Assembly: GCA_001599975.1 (NCBI GenBank)
Contig: BCIO01000001.1
Location: 1,364,001-1,428,000 of the forward strand
Direction of reading: 5' to 3'
DNA length: 64,000 nt
Source: Cystobasidiopsis lactophilus
Lineage: Eukaryota > Basidiomycota > Agaricostilbomycetes > Agaricostilbales > Chionosphaeraceae
A model generated the notes under the pieces. That model had not been told where the DNA came from and did no database searches. It was given only the letters and a program-made list of their open reading frames with translations. The position numbers and the translations under genes were made by a program. Below are positions 37,396 to 47,440 of the stretch, piece by piece; the stretch's first letter is position 1, and each line of letters starts with the position of its first letter.

Positions 37396-38812
37396 TTAGA
37401 TGCGAGAAGCCAGTAACAGGACAAGGCCCAGAGCGGCCACCACTTGATCGCACGCACGAACTGCCATTGCGTCCGAGGACTGGGAGGTAGAGCTGGTGTG
37501 CGACGAAGAAGGAGGCTTTGTGTGGGAAGGAGCAGAAGTTGGCGGTAGTGAAGAGTTGGTGGCTGAGCCGGTTGGGATGTAGATCGTGGACACGCTGTAG
37601 CTGCCAGTAGTGTTGTTGGTGCTGTTGGACGCCCCCGTGACTGTTGCCGGATTGGTAGGTACAATTGAAAGCTAGGACACTGCGTCAGCGTTGATGGGTA
37701 CAGCTTTCGAGAAGATGCGCGCTGTGGTAGAGGCCGTGCCCGTGCCCGAGAGCATGGCCACCGAAGCCGGCATCGAAACCGCCCCAGGATTCAACGGTTT
37801 TATACCAGCGGGATACCCAACGCCAACGCCAGCAGGAGGCGTGAACGGCTTGCAGTCGTTGGCCTTGAGGAGCGGCACCAGGGTCTTGAAACCCACTCCG
37901 GGGTCGATTCCCGCGCCTGCATAGTTCGCGTTGCCCCACAGACATGATTGCCAGCCAGTCAAATCGCCCTGATCTATCCTGTCTAGCCAATCGGTTGGAC
38001 AAGCAAGTGGCAACGTCGTGTTGTCGCGAATCTCGGGGCCGTGCCGCAAAAACCAAACCTGAAGCGGCGTCAGAATCGACGCGAACTGACAAGAAAGCTC
38101 ACCTCTGTCGCGTAACTGAAGTAATTGGTCGGGCCATCGACGTAAGGAAGGAAGTCGTTTGGATTCATTTTCGCGGCGTCGTCGACCGTTACGATGCCTT
38201 GGTTGATGATGTACTTTGCAAGAGTGGTGATGGGCCACACTGAACGAAACGGAGGTCAAGACCGTTTTGCGAGTCCGGACAAAGCTGAGAAGGCGTACTG
38301 GCATAGGAGCCTTTGCCTATTCGGCGGAGAGTAAGCGTCCGGCAGCAAGTCCCATCCCATGAAGATATGACGAACCTGGTTCTCCTGCAGCACACGGCGA
38401 CCCGCCAGCGCATCCTTCGTAGTAATGGTTGTGGGCCATAGTAAAGCATGCGCTTTCGTTCGTCATTTGAGAAATCGCGACGGCCGCCTGCTCGATGGAG
38501 TACACATTGAAGACAGCGAACGCGTTGTTCAGACCAGTGGCAATTTGGGCCGCGGTAGCGCATTCACTGAGTACTTCTCAATATTGAGGCATCGAAGCTC
38601 CAGGACGCCTCCGCTTACTCGGATCCAACAAAAGTCTGCTTGGGCGGACAAGTTGCCGTGATGAACGCGCTTTGGCGCTGCGGCCCGCATCCGGCCTTCA
38701 GAAGAATGTCCGGCGTCACCACAACAGGCGTATTTGGAGTTGAACAAGTCGTGGCTCGGGCAACAACTGCAAGCCCGAGCAGGCAAACGGCCGACTTCAC
38801 CCAGTCGTGCAT
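37396..38812 (-). CDS. secreted, probably GPI-anchored protein, paralogue 1
   Basis: Family not named with confidence. The ATG at 38812 starts a signal peptide (MHDWVKSAVCLLGLAVVARA). The Cys-rich ectodomain has AFAVFNVYSIEQAAVAISQM and TNESACFTMAHNHYYEGCAG, then a hydrophobic helix AKYIINQGIVTVDDAAKMNP and VWFLRHGPEIR, DLTGWQSCLWG. The layout helix-ESxxF..NH-helix is reminiscent of fungal secreted lysozyme-like (GH19/GH23 fold) proteins, but I cannot confirm catalysis. The tail is Ser/Thr/Pro-rich and ends in a hydrophobic stretch (VVAALGLVLLLASRI), a GPI-attachment pattern. Introns near 38340, 38090 and 37680 are approximate; the last one may span about 37675-37765. A tandem paralogue lies just upstream. 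Confidence 0.7.
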
Positions 38813-39059
38813 GGTTGCAGACAGGGAAGGCTCTTTGGAGTTGCCAGGCTGTAAGGAATTGCCCGGACCCAGTCTGACAGAGGGCGTCGCACCGACGCGA
38901 CGGACAGAACCACTCAGAAGATCCATCATCGTGCATGGACGGTGGTGACTCGAGCCGTGTCGTTTCGCAAACACCAGGTAATAACGATAGCAAATGGCAA
39001 GGACGACAAGGCATACTATACGCAAGGAAATTCGGGTAGGCAAAGAGTCAAGAAACCCT

Positions 39060-40622
39060 TCAAAATTTCGAGGCCCCCAAAGCAGCAGAAATCAACAAAA
39101 GGGCCACCAAGCACATCATTCCACAATGGACCGGAGCAATCGCTGAAAGAGCGCCGGAAGAGGACACGGAGGAAGGAGGTGGTGGCGAGTGGCTTGCGGA
39201 CGTGCTCGGCGCGGTAGACTGGGAATCACCGCTGGCTTCAGTACCAGATCCAGAGGAAGAGTCTGGGATAGTAGTGTTTGAAGCGTTGGTCGTAGCTTGT
39301 GTACCGCCAGTCGTAGCTTGTGTACCGCCGGTTGGGCCTGTTGACAAAGCGGTCGTAGGCACACTGCCATTGCCGCTTGGCGCTGTGGTGGCTCCTTGGC
39401 CACTTCCAGTCTGTGGATTGCCACCAAAGACCGATGCAGGGGCCGTGGGAACAATTGAAGGCTGTCTGGACATCAGAATAGTTCCATTCGGCTGAGGCTT
39501 CTTCGCTCACCCAAGCTGCAGTCTCGGTTCCCGGAGCCGATGGGACCGCGTTTGGGACGGACGCTGTTCCCAAGTTGACAGGAGGAACTCCAGCCGGGTA
39601 ACCAAGGTCAGAGTCGGAGGGTGCCGCATAAGGCTTGCAGTCGTCGGCTTCAAGCAGAGGCAAAATGGCTTTGAAGTACTGGGAGGAGTCTGGGCCGCCT
39701 AAGCAAGACTTCCATCCCGAAGTATCGCCATTATCAAGCATAGTGGTGGACCATCCTGCTGGACAGTTGGTCCCAATCAAGGCCGGGCCGTGAAGAAGAA
39801 ACCAGGCCTGCGAAGGCAACTCAACATCGAGAAAAACTTCAACGGAGCAAAGCGTACCTCCAAAGCGTAGGCGTGATAGTTCCTCGGACCAACCACGAGA
39901 GCTAAGTATTGATTTGGGGTCAAAGTTGCACCTTTCGCTGCGTCGACGATGCCTTCGCTCAGCACGTATTTGGCAACCGATGCCGGCATGAACACTTTAT
40001 GAGAATGAAAATGTCAATGCTGCGCTAGACTGTCACTGTCACAGAAAAGGGACGGACTTGCGTAGGTGCCGTGCCCTGCCTCTAAGATTGAGCTGCCGCG
40101 TTTCAAGAATTCAGAGAGAAGCCCAACCTGGATCGCCATCAGCACACTCTTGGGGGCGCCGTCCTTGCAGTATCCAAAGTGATTATGGGCGTATCTGTTT
40201 TACTAGGATAGTCAAAACAATGATCCGAAAGAACGCAGAGGGGGGAGAACTGGGCGCACTGGAAACACTTCGACTCGTACATCATTTGGCCAATAGTGAC
40301 GGCTGCTTGGCTGAAAGAAGCGATGCCGAATACTGCGTGGGCGTTGTTGATTCCGGTGGCTGCCTGCGCTGCATTTGCGCATTCGCTTGAGCGCTTCTCA
40401 GCACCGAGCAACGGCAGGTGCATAGAAATGGCCTCTAGCTCACTCTGCGCCAATGAGTGGATCTGACGGTGGCGCGCATTTCATGGCCAGACCAGGGCAA
40501 GCGGCAATAAGATGCTCGGGCGTAACTGTAACGTAGGCGTTGGCCGCAGAACAGTTCTTGGCAGAAACGACGCCCGAAAAGGTAGCCAGTATAGCAACAA
40601 GGCAAGCGGATACGAGAGACAT
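39060..40622 (-). CDS. secreted, probably GPI-anchored protein, paralogue 2
   Basis: Paralogue of the 37396-38812 gene in the same orientation. Signal peptide MSLVSACLVAILATFSGVVS from the ATG at 40622. Matching blocks: HAVFGIASFSQAAVTIGQMM, YESKCFQCAQFS, VAKYVLSEGIVDAAKGA, AWFLLHGPALIG, DTSGWKSCLGG, and ADDCKPYAAPSDSDLGYPAG versus NDCKPFTPPAGVGVGYPAG in paralogue 1. The intron before the tail is supported (GTGAGC donor, joining to PSIVPTAPASV). The tail holds two tandem GGTQATT heptads (39290-39331), Ser/Thr-rich sequence and a hydrophobic end (MMCLVALLLISAALGASKF), consistent with GPI anchoring. The residues after ESK differ from the NESACF of paralogue 1, so the sites are not fully conserved. 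Confidence 0.72.
39290..39331 (-). repeat. two 21-bp tandem repeats in coding tail
   Basis: Plus-strand units gtcgtagcttgtgtaccgcc(a/g) at 39290-39310 and 39311-39331, differing only at the last base. They encode two GGTQATT heptads in the Ser/Thr-rich stalk of paralogue 2. Confidence 0.9.
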
Positions 40623-41020
40623 ACTGGCCTAGAGAGGAAGAGAAACCGACGAGGGAATCAAGGCAAGAAGGAAGGTCTGATTCCCTTTATGGCTCTTTTC
40701 GGGGTCGGTACGGAAAGGCCTCCCGTTTTCTCGAGGCACTGACGTCTGGCCGTCTTCTCGTCTATCGTAATAGCTGTCTTGCTCGACTATCATATCCTCA
40801 TGGCACCCAAAAAGGGGGTGCAAGTGAGTCGAACACGCATGAAAACTGCATATGCGCATGAAGGCAAATCGCGAGCAATAGACACGGCTGTTTCTTTGGA
40901 CAAGCAGCATGGGAGACACTAAGGCATAGAGCATGAAGGCAGAGAGACCTCTTTGGCTTAATGCTTTCGACATTGCGGAATAGACAGTGGTTGCTCCGGA
41001 CGAACCATCTGTTCGGGAGG
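40623..41020. other. divergent intergenic region GPI paralogue 2-APC2
   Basis: 398 bp between the divergent start codons. No gene is recognised; open frames here are antisense or upstream extensions. Shared promoter region. Confidence 0.4.
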
Positions 41021-43941
41021 ATGGCGGATGTGGATGCCCTCTTTGACAATGCCCTCGCGTCAATGGGAGGGTCGCTTTTGGAAACACAGATAGTAAGGCG
41101 CGCGTCAGGCCCCAGATTGAGTGTTGACTTCGAGAGCTTCGGCAGGCGTGGCAGAGTGCAACAGCCTTCCTGACTAGGGTGCCCGCCATTGTGCCCACTC
41201 AAGATGTTTTAGACGCTTTTGGTAGACTCAAACAAGCCAAGCTCACTGGCGACTTGCTCAATTCCATCATCGGTGCGCCTCTGTTTTGCAAACGCTGCCG
41301 CAAAAGTTGACCCGAAAGGCGCGCAGGCAACCTCGACAAAGAGTTCGTGCACGTCAGGACTGAAATTGAAGACTATATGACACGATGGGAGGTGAGCTGC
41401 TCCCATCTCCTCCCTGAAAAAACGCTGAATCGACCTCTCGGAAGGCGGAGAGCGACGTGACGCTGGCGATTCAGCTCGTTGGCTTACTCGACCAGCGTTT
41501 GAGCAATCTGAAAGAGCCGTTGAAGTCTGTTGGAGCGTGCGCGTCTTGCTCAAAGTCCCAGGAGCAGACCTGACGCTCGTTTTGCAGCGGTCCATCCGAG
41601 CTGGACGCTTTCGACAGCCGCTTCAGCTGCCTGTTGTTTGAAAGCCTGCCTCACCTCTTCGGCTTCATGCTTTACAACCTTTTTTCTTACCTCCTTGACA
41701 ATGCGACTGACCTGGGCGAACCGGCCACCTTGGCCCAGCGCACGTTGACCGCCTTGCACCACCTCGGCATCCTTGTGCGCTACCGCCCTGTGCTCTTCCG
41801 CTTCATTTACGACCAAATAGAAGTCAAGATCAAGACCGAATGCGCCGGCCAGTGGGATGGTTCGGAGCTGGAGACCATGAACATCTGGGTTCAGAACTCG
41901 GTGTCAGCCTGGGTGAAGCTCATTTTTCACGCAGACAAGGGCAAGCAAACCTCCAAGTGCTTGTATGTCTCATCTGATAGGAAGGTATCGGACAGGCCTG
42001 GACGACATGCTGCAGTATTTCGACCAGTTCGAGCACCACGTCCACAAGACGCTGGGCGACTTAAGGTTTGATTTGCTTTCACTGCCAGTCGCCTCCCCTT
42101 ACGAACGCTTCCCAGGATTGACGAGCTGTTCGACATTATCGTCGAGTACCCGGATTCTCAACCAGCACTAAGCGACTTGAGAATTTGCCTCAGCCGAACT
42201 GGCGACCGGCTTCTGCTGGCCAGCAAGCTTCGCCAAGCTATTCTAAAACGCCTTCTTCATCCAGGCGCCGATACCAAAGACATCTTGGAGCAATATGTCT
42301 CAACCATTCGTTGTCTGCGCCAGCTGGATCCGACAGGAGTATGTGTTTGTTTCGTCGACAGCCTTGCACAAGCTGACAAGGGCTCAGGTGCTTCTTTCTC
42401 GTGTTGCCGAGCCAATTCGATCATACCTTCGGTGCGCCTTCACTGTTCCCGAAGCGAAGTTTGGACTCAATTTATTTCCGAACAGTGCTCGAGAGGACAC
42501 GATCCGCTGCATCATGATCGCATTGATCGAAGACGGGGGCGACTTGGTCGAAGAGATGGAGCGGGAAGGAGCAAACCCGGTCCAGACCATGAACAAGGAT
42601 GCCGAGGACTTTGACGATCCGAAGTGGGTGCCTGACCCTATGGACGCGCCGCCGGGTTAGTCTCAGCTCCCTACACAACACTGTTGGCTGATCTATTAGC
42701 TCTCAGACTTCCATATAAGCCGCACAAACGACATCATTCAGATGCTCGTCAGCATTTACGACACCAAAGACGTCTTCATCAAGGAGTTCCAAATGCTTCT
42801 GGCGCAAAGCCTGTTGGGTGTCCGAGACTACAACATCGATCGCCAAGTGAGACTTTCATTCCGCAATTCCTCCCATCACCTATTGATGCAGGAGAGAGCA
42901 GTTCCGAAACGTCGAAATTCTCAAGCGGCGCTTTGGCGAAACAGCGCTGGCCGGCTGCGAGATCATGCTCAAGGACATTGCCGACTCGAAACGGGTAGAC
43001 CAAAATGTCCACACGTTTGTGATCCAGGCGAGTCCCTGCCTCCGGGTGACAGGCGAGGTCCTCTCTCACGCCGCAAGCGCACAGAACCCGGTGCATCCCA
43101 CTATCGTTTCCCGTATCTTCTGGCCGTCATTACAATCGGCCAACCTCCGACTGCCTTCCAAGATGGCCGCGTGGGTTATTACACCTAGATCTTGCCGCTT
43201 GTTTCTTGACACGCGGCCTTCGGACAGACTCCTTTACACCTACCAGACTTCATTCGGCACCCTCAAACCAGACAGGCGGCTGCGATGGATGCCTCACCTC
43301 GGCACCGTCGAGATCGAAGTCGAGCTCGATGACCGGACGCTGCAGTTAGAAGTCACGCCGCTCCAAGCCGCCATCGTGGAGCTTTTCCAAGAGCAATGTA
43401 AGCCCCTCCCGCCGTTTTCCATCTGTAGTGCACTCTGATCTATCGCGACAGCGACGTGGCTCCTCGCCGATCTGGCGGCACAGCTCGAGCTCAAAGATGT
43501 CGGCTTGGTTCGGAACGCGCTTTACTTTTGGGCGAACCACGGCCTGGTGAAGGAGACGGTGGATCGAGGCTGGCAGCTTTTGGAGTTAGCCAGCCAGGCT
43601 GGGGAAGAGCAAGTCTTCCGAAGTAGGTTCTCGTCTTGACCCGGGCCGCATCTCTCTCCCTCATGCCGACGCGATCAGTTGTCGAGGACGCGCCGCCCGC
43701 CGTCGAGTCCATCAAACAGCAGCAGCTCGACGAGCTCCGGATGCACTGGCAGTTCATCCGCGGCATGCTCACCAACCTCGGCGCTTTGGGCATCGACCGC
43801 CTGCACTCGCAGCTCAGCCGCTTCGTCCCCGACTATGGCTCTCGATCCCAAGCCGAGCTCGAAGCCTTTCTGGAGCTCATGAAGAAAGAAGGCCTGGTGG
43901 AGGCGGGGCCCAACAAGACGTGGAAGCTGGTGGCCTCGTGA
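41021..43941 (+). CDS. APC2: anaphase-promoting complex subunit 2
   Basis: Cullin-like scaffold of the APC/C ubiquitin ligase that binds the RING subunit Apc11. ATG at 41021 (MADVDALFDNALASM); about a dozen short introns. N-terminal cullin repeats: AWQSATAFLTRVPAIVPTQD, DLLNSIIGNLDKEFVHVRTE, HLFGFMLYNLFSYLLDNATD. Cullin-homology region: DILEQYVSTIRCLRQLDPTG, VLLSRVAEPIRSYLR, EDTIRCIMIALIEDG, DIIQMLVSIYDTKDVFIKEF, LKRRFGETALAGCEIMLKDI, FGTLKPDRRLRWMPHLGTVE. The C-terminal APC2 winged helix is HWQFIRGMLTNLGALGIDRL, HSQLSRFVPDY ending at 43941. The LKPDRRLRWMPHLGTV pattern distinguishes APC2 from ordinary cullins, and the neddylation site of cullins is absent as expected. It converges with CSL4. 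Confidence 0.94.
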
Positions 43942-43986
43942 GACGTGCGGAAAATCTTACAGGGGCGAAATTGTACAAGTGTAAAA

Positions 43987-44962
43987 CTACGATGGCTTTT
44001 GCCCAGACGGAGCCGCCACTTTTCGAGCCTCTTCCTTACCCGTTGAGGGATCGACCATGCTTTCCCAGCTCTTGGCGCTTAGGACGTTGCCTTCTGACGA
44101 TAGGGCGTAAACTACCCCTAGATCATTCTCCGCTGTCGAAAGGTAGTAGGACCTGGTGTCGCCCAAAGAAAGCTGAAAGGTTGCCTATCAGGGGGAACCT
44201 TCAATGGGAGCAAGGTGAAAGGCGACTTGCCACCTTGGCCCGAACAATGTCGCCCGGCCTGAAGCAGTTCCAGATCTTGACGCTGTCTTTGTTCGTTTGC
44301 CGCACGTCTTGTACTCGAATCTGTTGAACAGCTCAGCAGTTCAGAACCAAAGTTCTTGGGGAATGAGAACATCGAAAGCACACCACTCCTTGAAAGTCTT
44401 GGACCACTTGGCCTTCGATGGTTTGGATGGCCATTATCGCTTCTGTTTGTACATTTAGAAGATCACACCGGGGAAGGAGACAGTCACAGACGAGGCCTTT
44501 GGATGCGAGTGATTGTGCCGACGACCTGTGAAGCTTTGCTTGAGCACTCTGACCAATTTCCCATCGTATTCACCCACAATTGACCCTCTGTGCGCAATCA
44601 TTACTTAGAATCTCATTGGGCTTACACAAGGGAAGGTCGCCTACAGCTCTGGCACGACGGCCTGCTTGTGCTCTGAATGCGCCAAAACGGAGACGGTCTG
44701 TTGCTTCCGCCCTCAATCTTTTGGCCCTGCCGCCCTCTACGTCAAACTTACATTCCCATCATGCTTGACCTGGCCGACTGTGAAGCCCCGCGAAGCATTT
44801 TCAGAGATCTTGGCCTCCTCTCTTCCGGTGAAAGCCAAAAAATGCTGCCCCCTCACCTGCGCTCGAGAAGAGAGAGCCGTTGCGAACGAATGTGCCCGGA
44901 CCTGCTACTGGCTCTGATCCTGACAACTTCAAAGGCTGGCCAGGCAGAACCAAGGCCGTCAT
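43987..44962 (-). CDS. CSL4: exosome S1/CSL4 cap subunit
   Basis: RNA exosome cap protein that stabilises the ring and guides RNA. Hidden by splicing: exons 44857-44962, 44752-44777, 44645-44697, 44578-44587 (10 nt), 44492-44525, 44384-44442, 44234-44320 and 43987-44172, giving 186 residues with all phases consistent. N-terminal domain: [13 protein letters not shown] and [15 protein letters not shown]1 domain: [20 protein letters not shown], then [24 protein letters not shown] and [20 protein letters not shown]. The C-terminal zinc-ribbon Cys residues of animal proteins are not present (ending [13 protein letters not shown]). Length and order match Csl4. Donors at exons 4 (GTGGGT) and 5 (GTCTGT) are non-optimal. 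It ends 45 bp from the APC2 stop. Confidence 0.9.
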
Positions 44963-45223
44963 GCTGCGCTTCAATTTGGGAGTGCGTGAAAAAGTCGCCG
45001 ACGAACGACAAGAAGCTGCTGTCTGCTATCACGCGCGTGCTATCTTTGAGATGGCCGAGAAGGAGAAGGTGATAGTCACTGAAGAGCCTCCGAGACGAGG
45101 AAGATTTCTTTGTCTCGAAAGGATGGGCCCATTCACCATTCAAATGTCAACTTTGACAGATCGATTGAAGATCGCCGCCGCCTGACTTGACGTCGCTTGC
45201 CTCTTGCCCTCCAACGTCCAAAC
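44963..45223. promoter_or_regulatory. divergent promoter region CSL4 / 45224 gene
   Basis: 261 bp between two divergent ATGs. A plus-strand frame runs through it from inside CSL4 exon 1, but it has no family signal and is treated as a shadow. Confidence 0.35.
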
Positions 45224-47178
45224 ATGTCCACAGCCTATGCCGTTCTCGGGGCGCCGCAGCCAGCCATGAACTCGAACTTCACGCCCAAGACCCCTTTGCC
45301 ACTCCAAGTCGAGAAGGGCATCAAGACGCTCAAACACAAGCTGTCGCACCCCCTCTTCAACAGGCTTTTGAAGGACCACTCGCCGTCGCCGTCGACGACC
45401 AGCTTGGCCTCTGAGAGGCGCTGGGACGCGGCCATCGACGTGAGTTCGAGCTCGTTGCGCCGTCCCAGCAAACTTCCTGACGCGCGGCTGTCAACCACAC
45501 AGTTTTCGCCCAGCGTTTGGAGCAATCACGACTCGGAGGAGTCTCGAGAGGCCTTCCTAGCCCCCTTCGAGCTGGGCCCGGCGCCCTCCAGTCGCAAGGC
45601 CGCCGCCGTCTTGGGTTTGCCCTTCCAGGAGCCGCGCGCCCTTAGGAACTCGGACTCGTCCACCAACTCCAACGCCAAGATACTTCACGCTCGGGTCGTC
45701 AGCAGGAGCCAGGCCACCCCGCGCAGCAAGTCCTCGACCGCCATCGTCTCTTTGCGCGATGATCTGCCTCGACCTTCCGCCAGGCCTGTTGCTCCGTGCG
45801 TTCAACTTCCTCTCAATCTTCGGTGCCATTCAGAAAGCTGATTAAACAAGCTTGGAACGCACCAGTCGCCGACCGAGCCGCTCGTTGAGTGACCTGCGCG
45901 TGCCTCACGACGAGCCCAAACCCCCTTCGTTTCCAACCACAAAGACTGAGCCGTCTACGCCAGGCTCTGCCACCCAATTCGTCCGCCCTCGCCGCATCTC
46001 GGTCTCCACCGCCAGCACCTCCAGCCCGCGCCGGGTGCGCCCACCACCACCTCCCGGCTCGAGCCCACCACCTCGCCGCAAAAGCAGCCACTTGCACCTG
46101 CAGCAATCTACCCTGTCCACAGCCACCGACAGGGCCACCTACTTCTCTGCCTCTTCCCAGCTCTCCCCTTCCAACCCTCCATCGCCGAACAGGCACCCGG
46201 TGGACGACAGCTTCGTCTCGTTCGACAACTCGCGCAACAACACGCCCGGCCCGTTCGACGCCATCACCCCTAGGGAACTGGCCAAGTAGGTTTCGCCCTC
46301 CGACGTCTTTCACCGGGGGTGCGTGCTGATGGACTTGGTGCCGAGATACAGGCTCGCCCAGATTGACGACCCGGACTATGTGGTGCGCGGAAGCTCCCCG
46401 TCTCCGACCTTGCTTCGAATGGAGCGCGAGGTCGCTGCTCACATCCTCGAGGGCGGCAAGCGGTCGGTCACGTTCGCGGACGACTCGGGCTTTGCCGAGC
46501 ACGCCTCTGGCCCAGGCGACGATGCGACGAGCTACTTCTCGTCCCCCTCTTCCAACTCGAACTCCCACCACCGCATGCTTGAGAGCCCGCAGCCTCCCAC
46601 CCCTCCGGCCAAGACTGAAGACTCCAATCGAATGACCAGGACGCCAGAGCCTAGACCCCTCCACCCCGCCACTCCCCATCCCAAACCGAAGGTCTTAATC
46701 AGCCCCGGCTTGGGCGACATGCTCGAGGAGTACACCCGCACTGTGCGTTGATCCTGCTTCCTTAAGATGATGTGGGCTTGATGCAGCAGCTCGCATAGGT
46801 CAACTCTCCCTTCGACACGCAAGAAACCGAATTCATGTGGGGATCGCCCACCGAAGAACGCCACCCTGCAGGTGTCCTCGTAAACCATCAGCTGTGCTTC
46901 TCGCTGATGGGAAGATCTACAGTTCGCCAGTTCCCGCTCTCCAAGCCCACCCCAGCTTCGCACGCCCACGTTTGACTTTCAGTTTGCCGAAGACGACCAA
47001 AAGCTCAAGATCGAGCGCTTGGAGGAGCTGCTCCGCCAAGAGCGCGCCGCCAGGAAGTGGGTGTCTGCTCTTTGCCACCTTCGCCGTTACCGCAGAGTTG
47101 GTATTGAGCTCGTCTCTCAGGCTTGCCGAGCGTCAGTTGAGGGCTGTGCGAGCTCGGCTGGAAGAGGTCGCCATCTGA
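45224..47178 (+). CDS. unrecognised disordered protein with C-terminal coiled coil
   Basis: No family recognised. Exons start at 45224 (MSTAYAVLGAPQPAMNSNFT) and run through junctions near 45798, 46287, 46743, 46873 and 47057 to the stop at 47178; each junction restores frame. Nearly all of the protein is Ser/Pro/Arg-rich low complexity (RRPSRSLSDLRVPHDEPKPP, PPPPPGSSPPP). More ordered pieces are KGIKTLKHKLSHPLFNRLLK near residue 30 and KRSVTFADDSGFAEHA, an RVxF-like phosphatase-docking shape (KSVTF class). The final 45 residues form a coiled coil (DDQKLKIERLEELLRQERAA then LAERQLRAVRARLEEV). It looks like a scaffold or polarity protein, but that is only an impression. About 550 residues. Confidence 0.7.
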
Positions 47179-47440
47179 ACTCGCTCTACCCGCCTTTACT
47201 TCGTCCTGACCTTGATATATGCCCTTCACCGCCAACGCTCTTTTGCGACTCGCACAAACTAATTGCCTTGATTGGTGTCTCTTTGACCTATAATGAAATG
47301 CAACTGCACGATTGAATCGTCACCCTTGAGCTCTACCGCTTGTGCTTCGCGATTTGCCACTGGACCCCTTTCGCCAGGCTCGAGCCAGGAATGTTGCCCT
47401 CCGCCGCCATCGCCTTCACCCATCCTGCACGCTACAAAGC

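Noticed and set aside
36884-37453. 189-codon minus-strand frame
   Set aside because: Antisense to the PPxY membrane protein, whose three introns and two membrane spans on the plus strand are coherent.
44880-45185. plus-strand 101-codon frame between CSL4 and the 45224 gene
   Set aside because: Its first third is antisense to CSL4 exon 1, which is certain from protein match; the rest has no signal.
45813-46679. 288-codon minus-strand open frame antisense to the disordered protein at 45224
   Set aside because: Gly/Arg/Val-rich reading typical of the complement of Ser/Pro/Arg-rich coding sequence; the plus strand splices cleanly with in-phase introns and a coiled-coil end.
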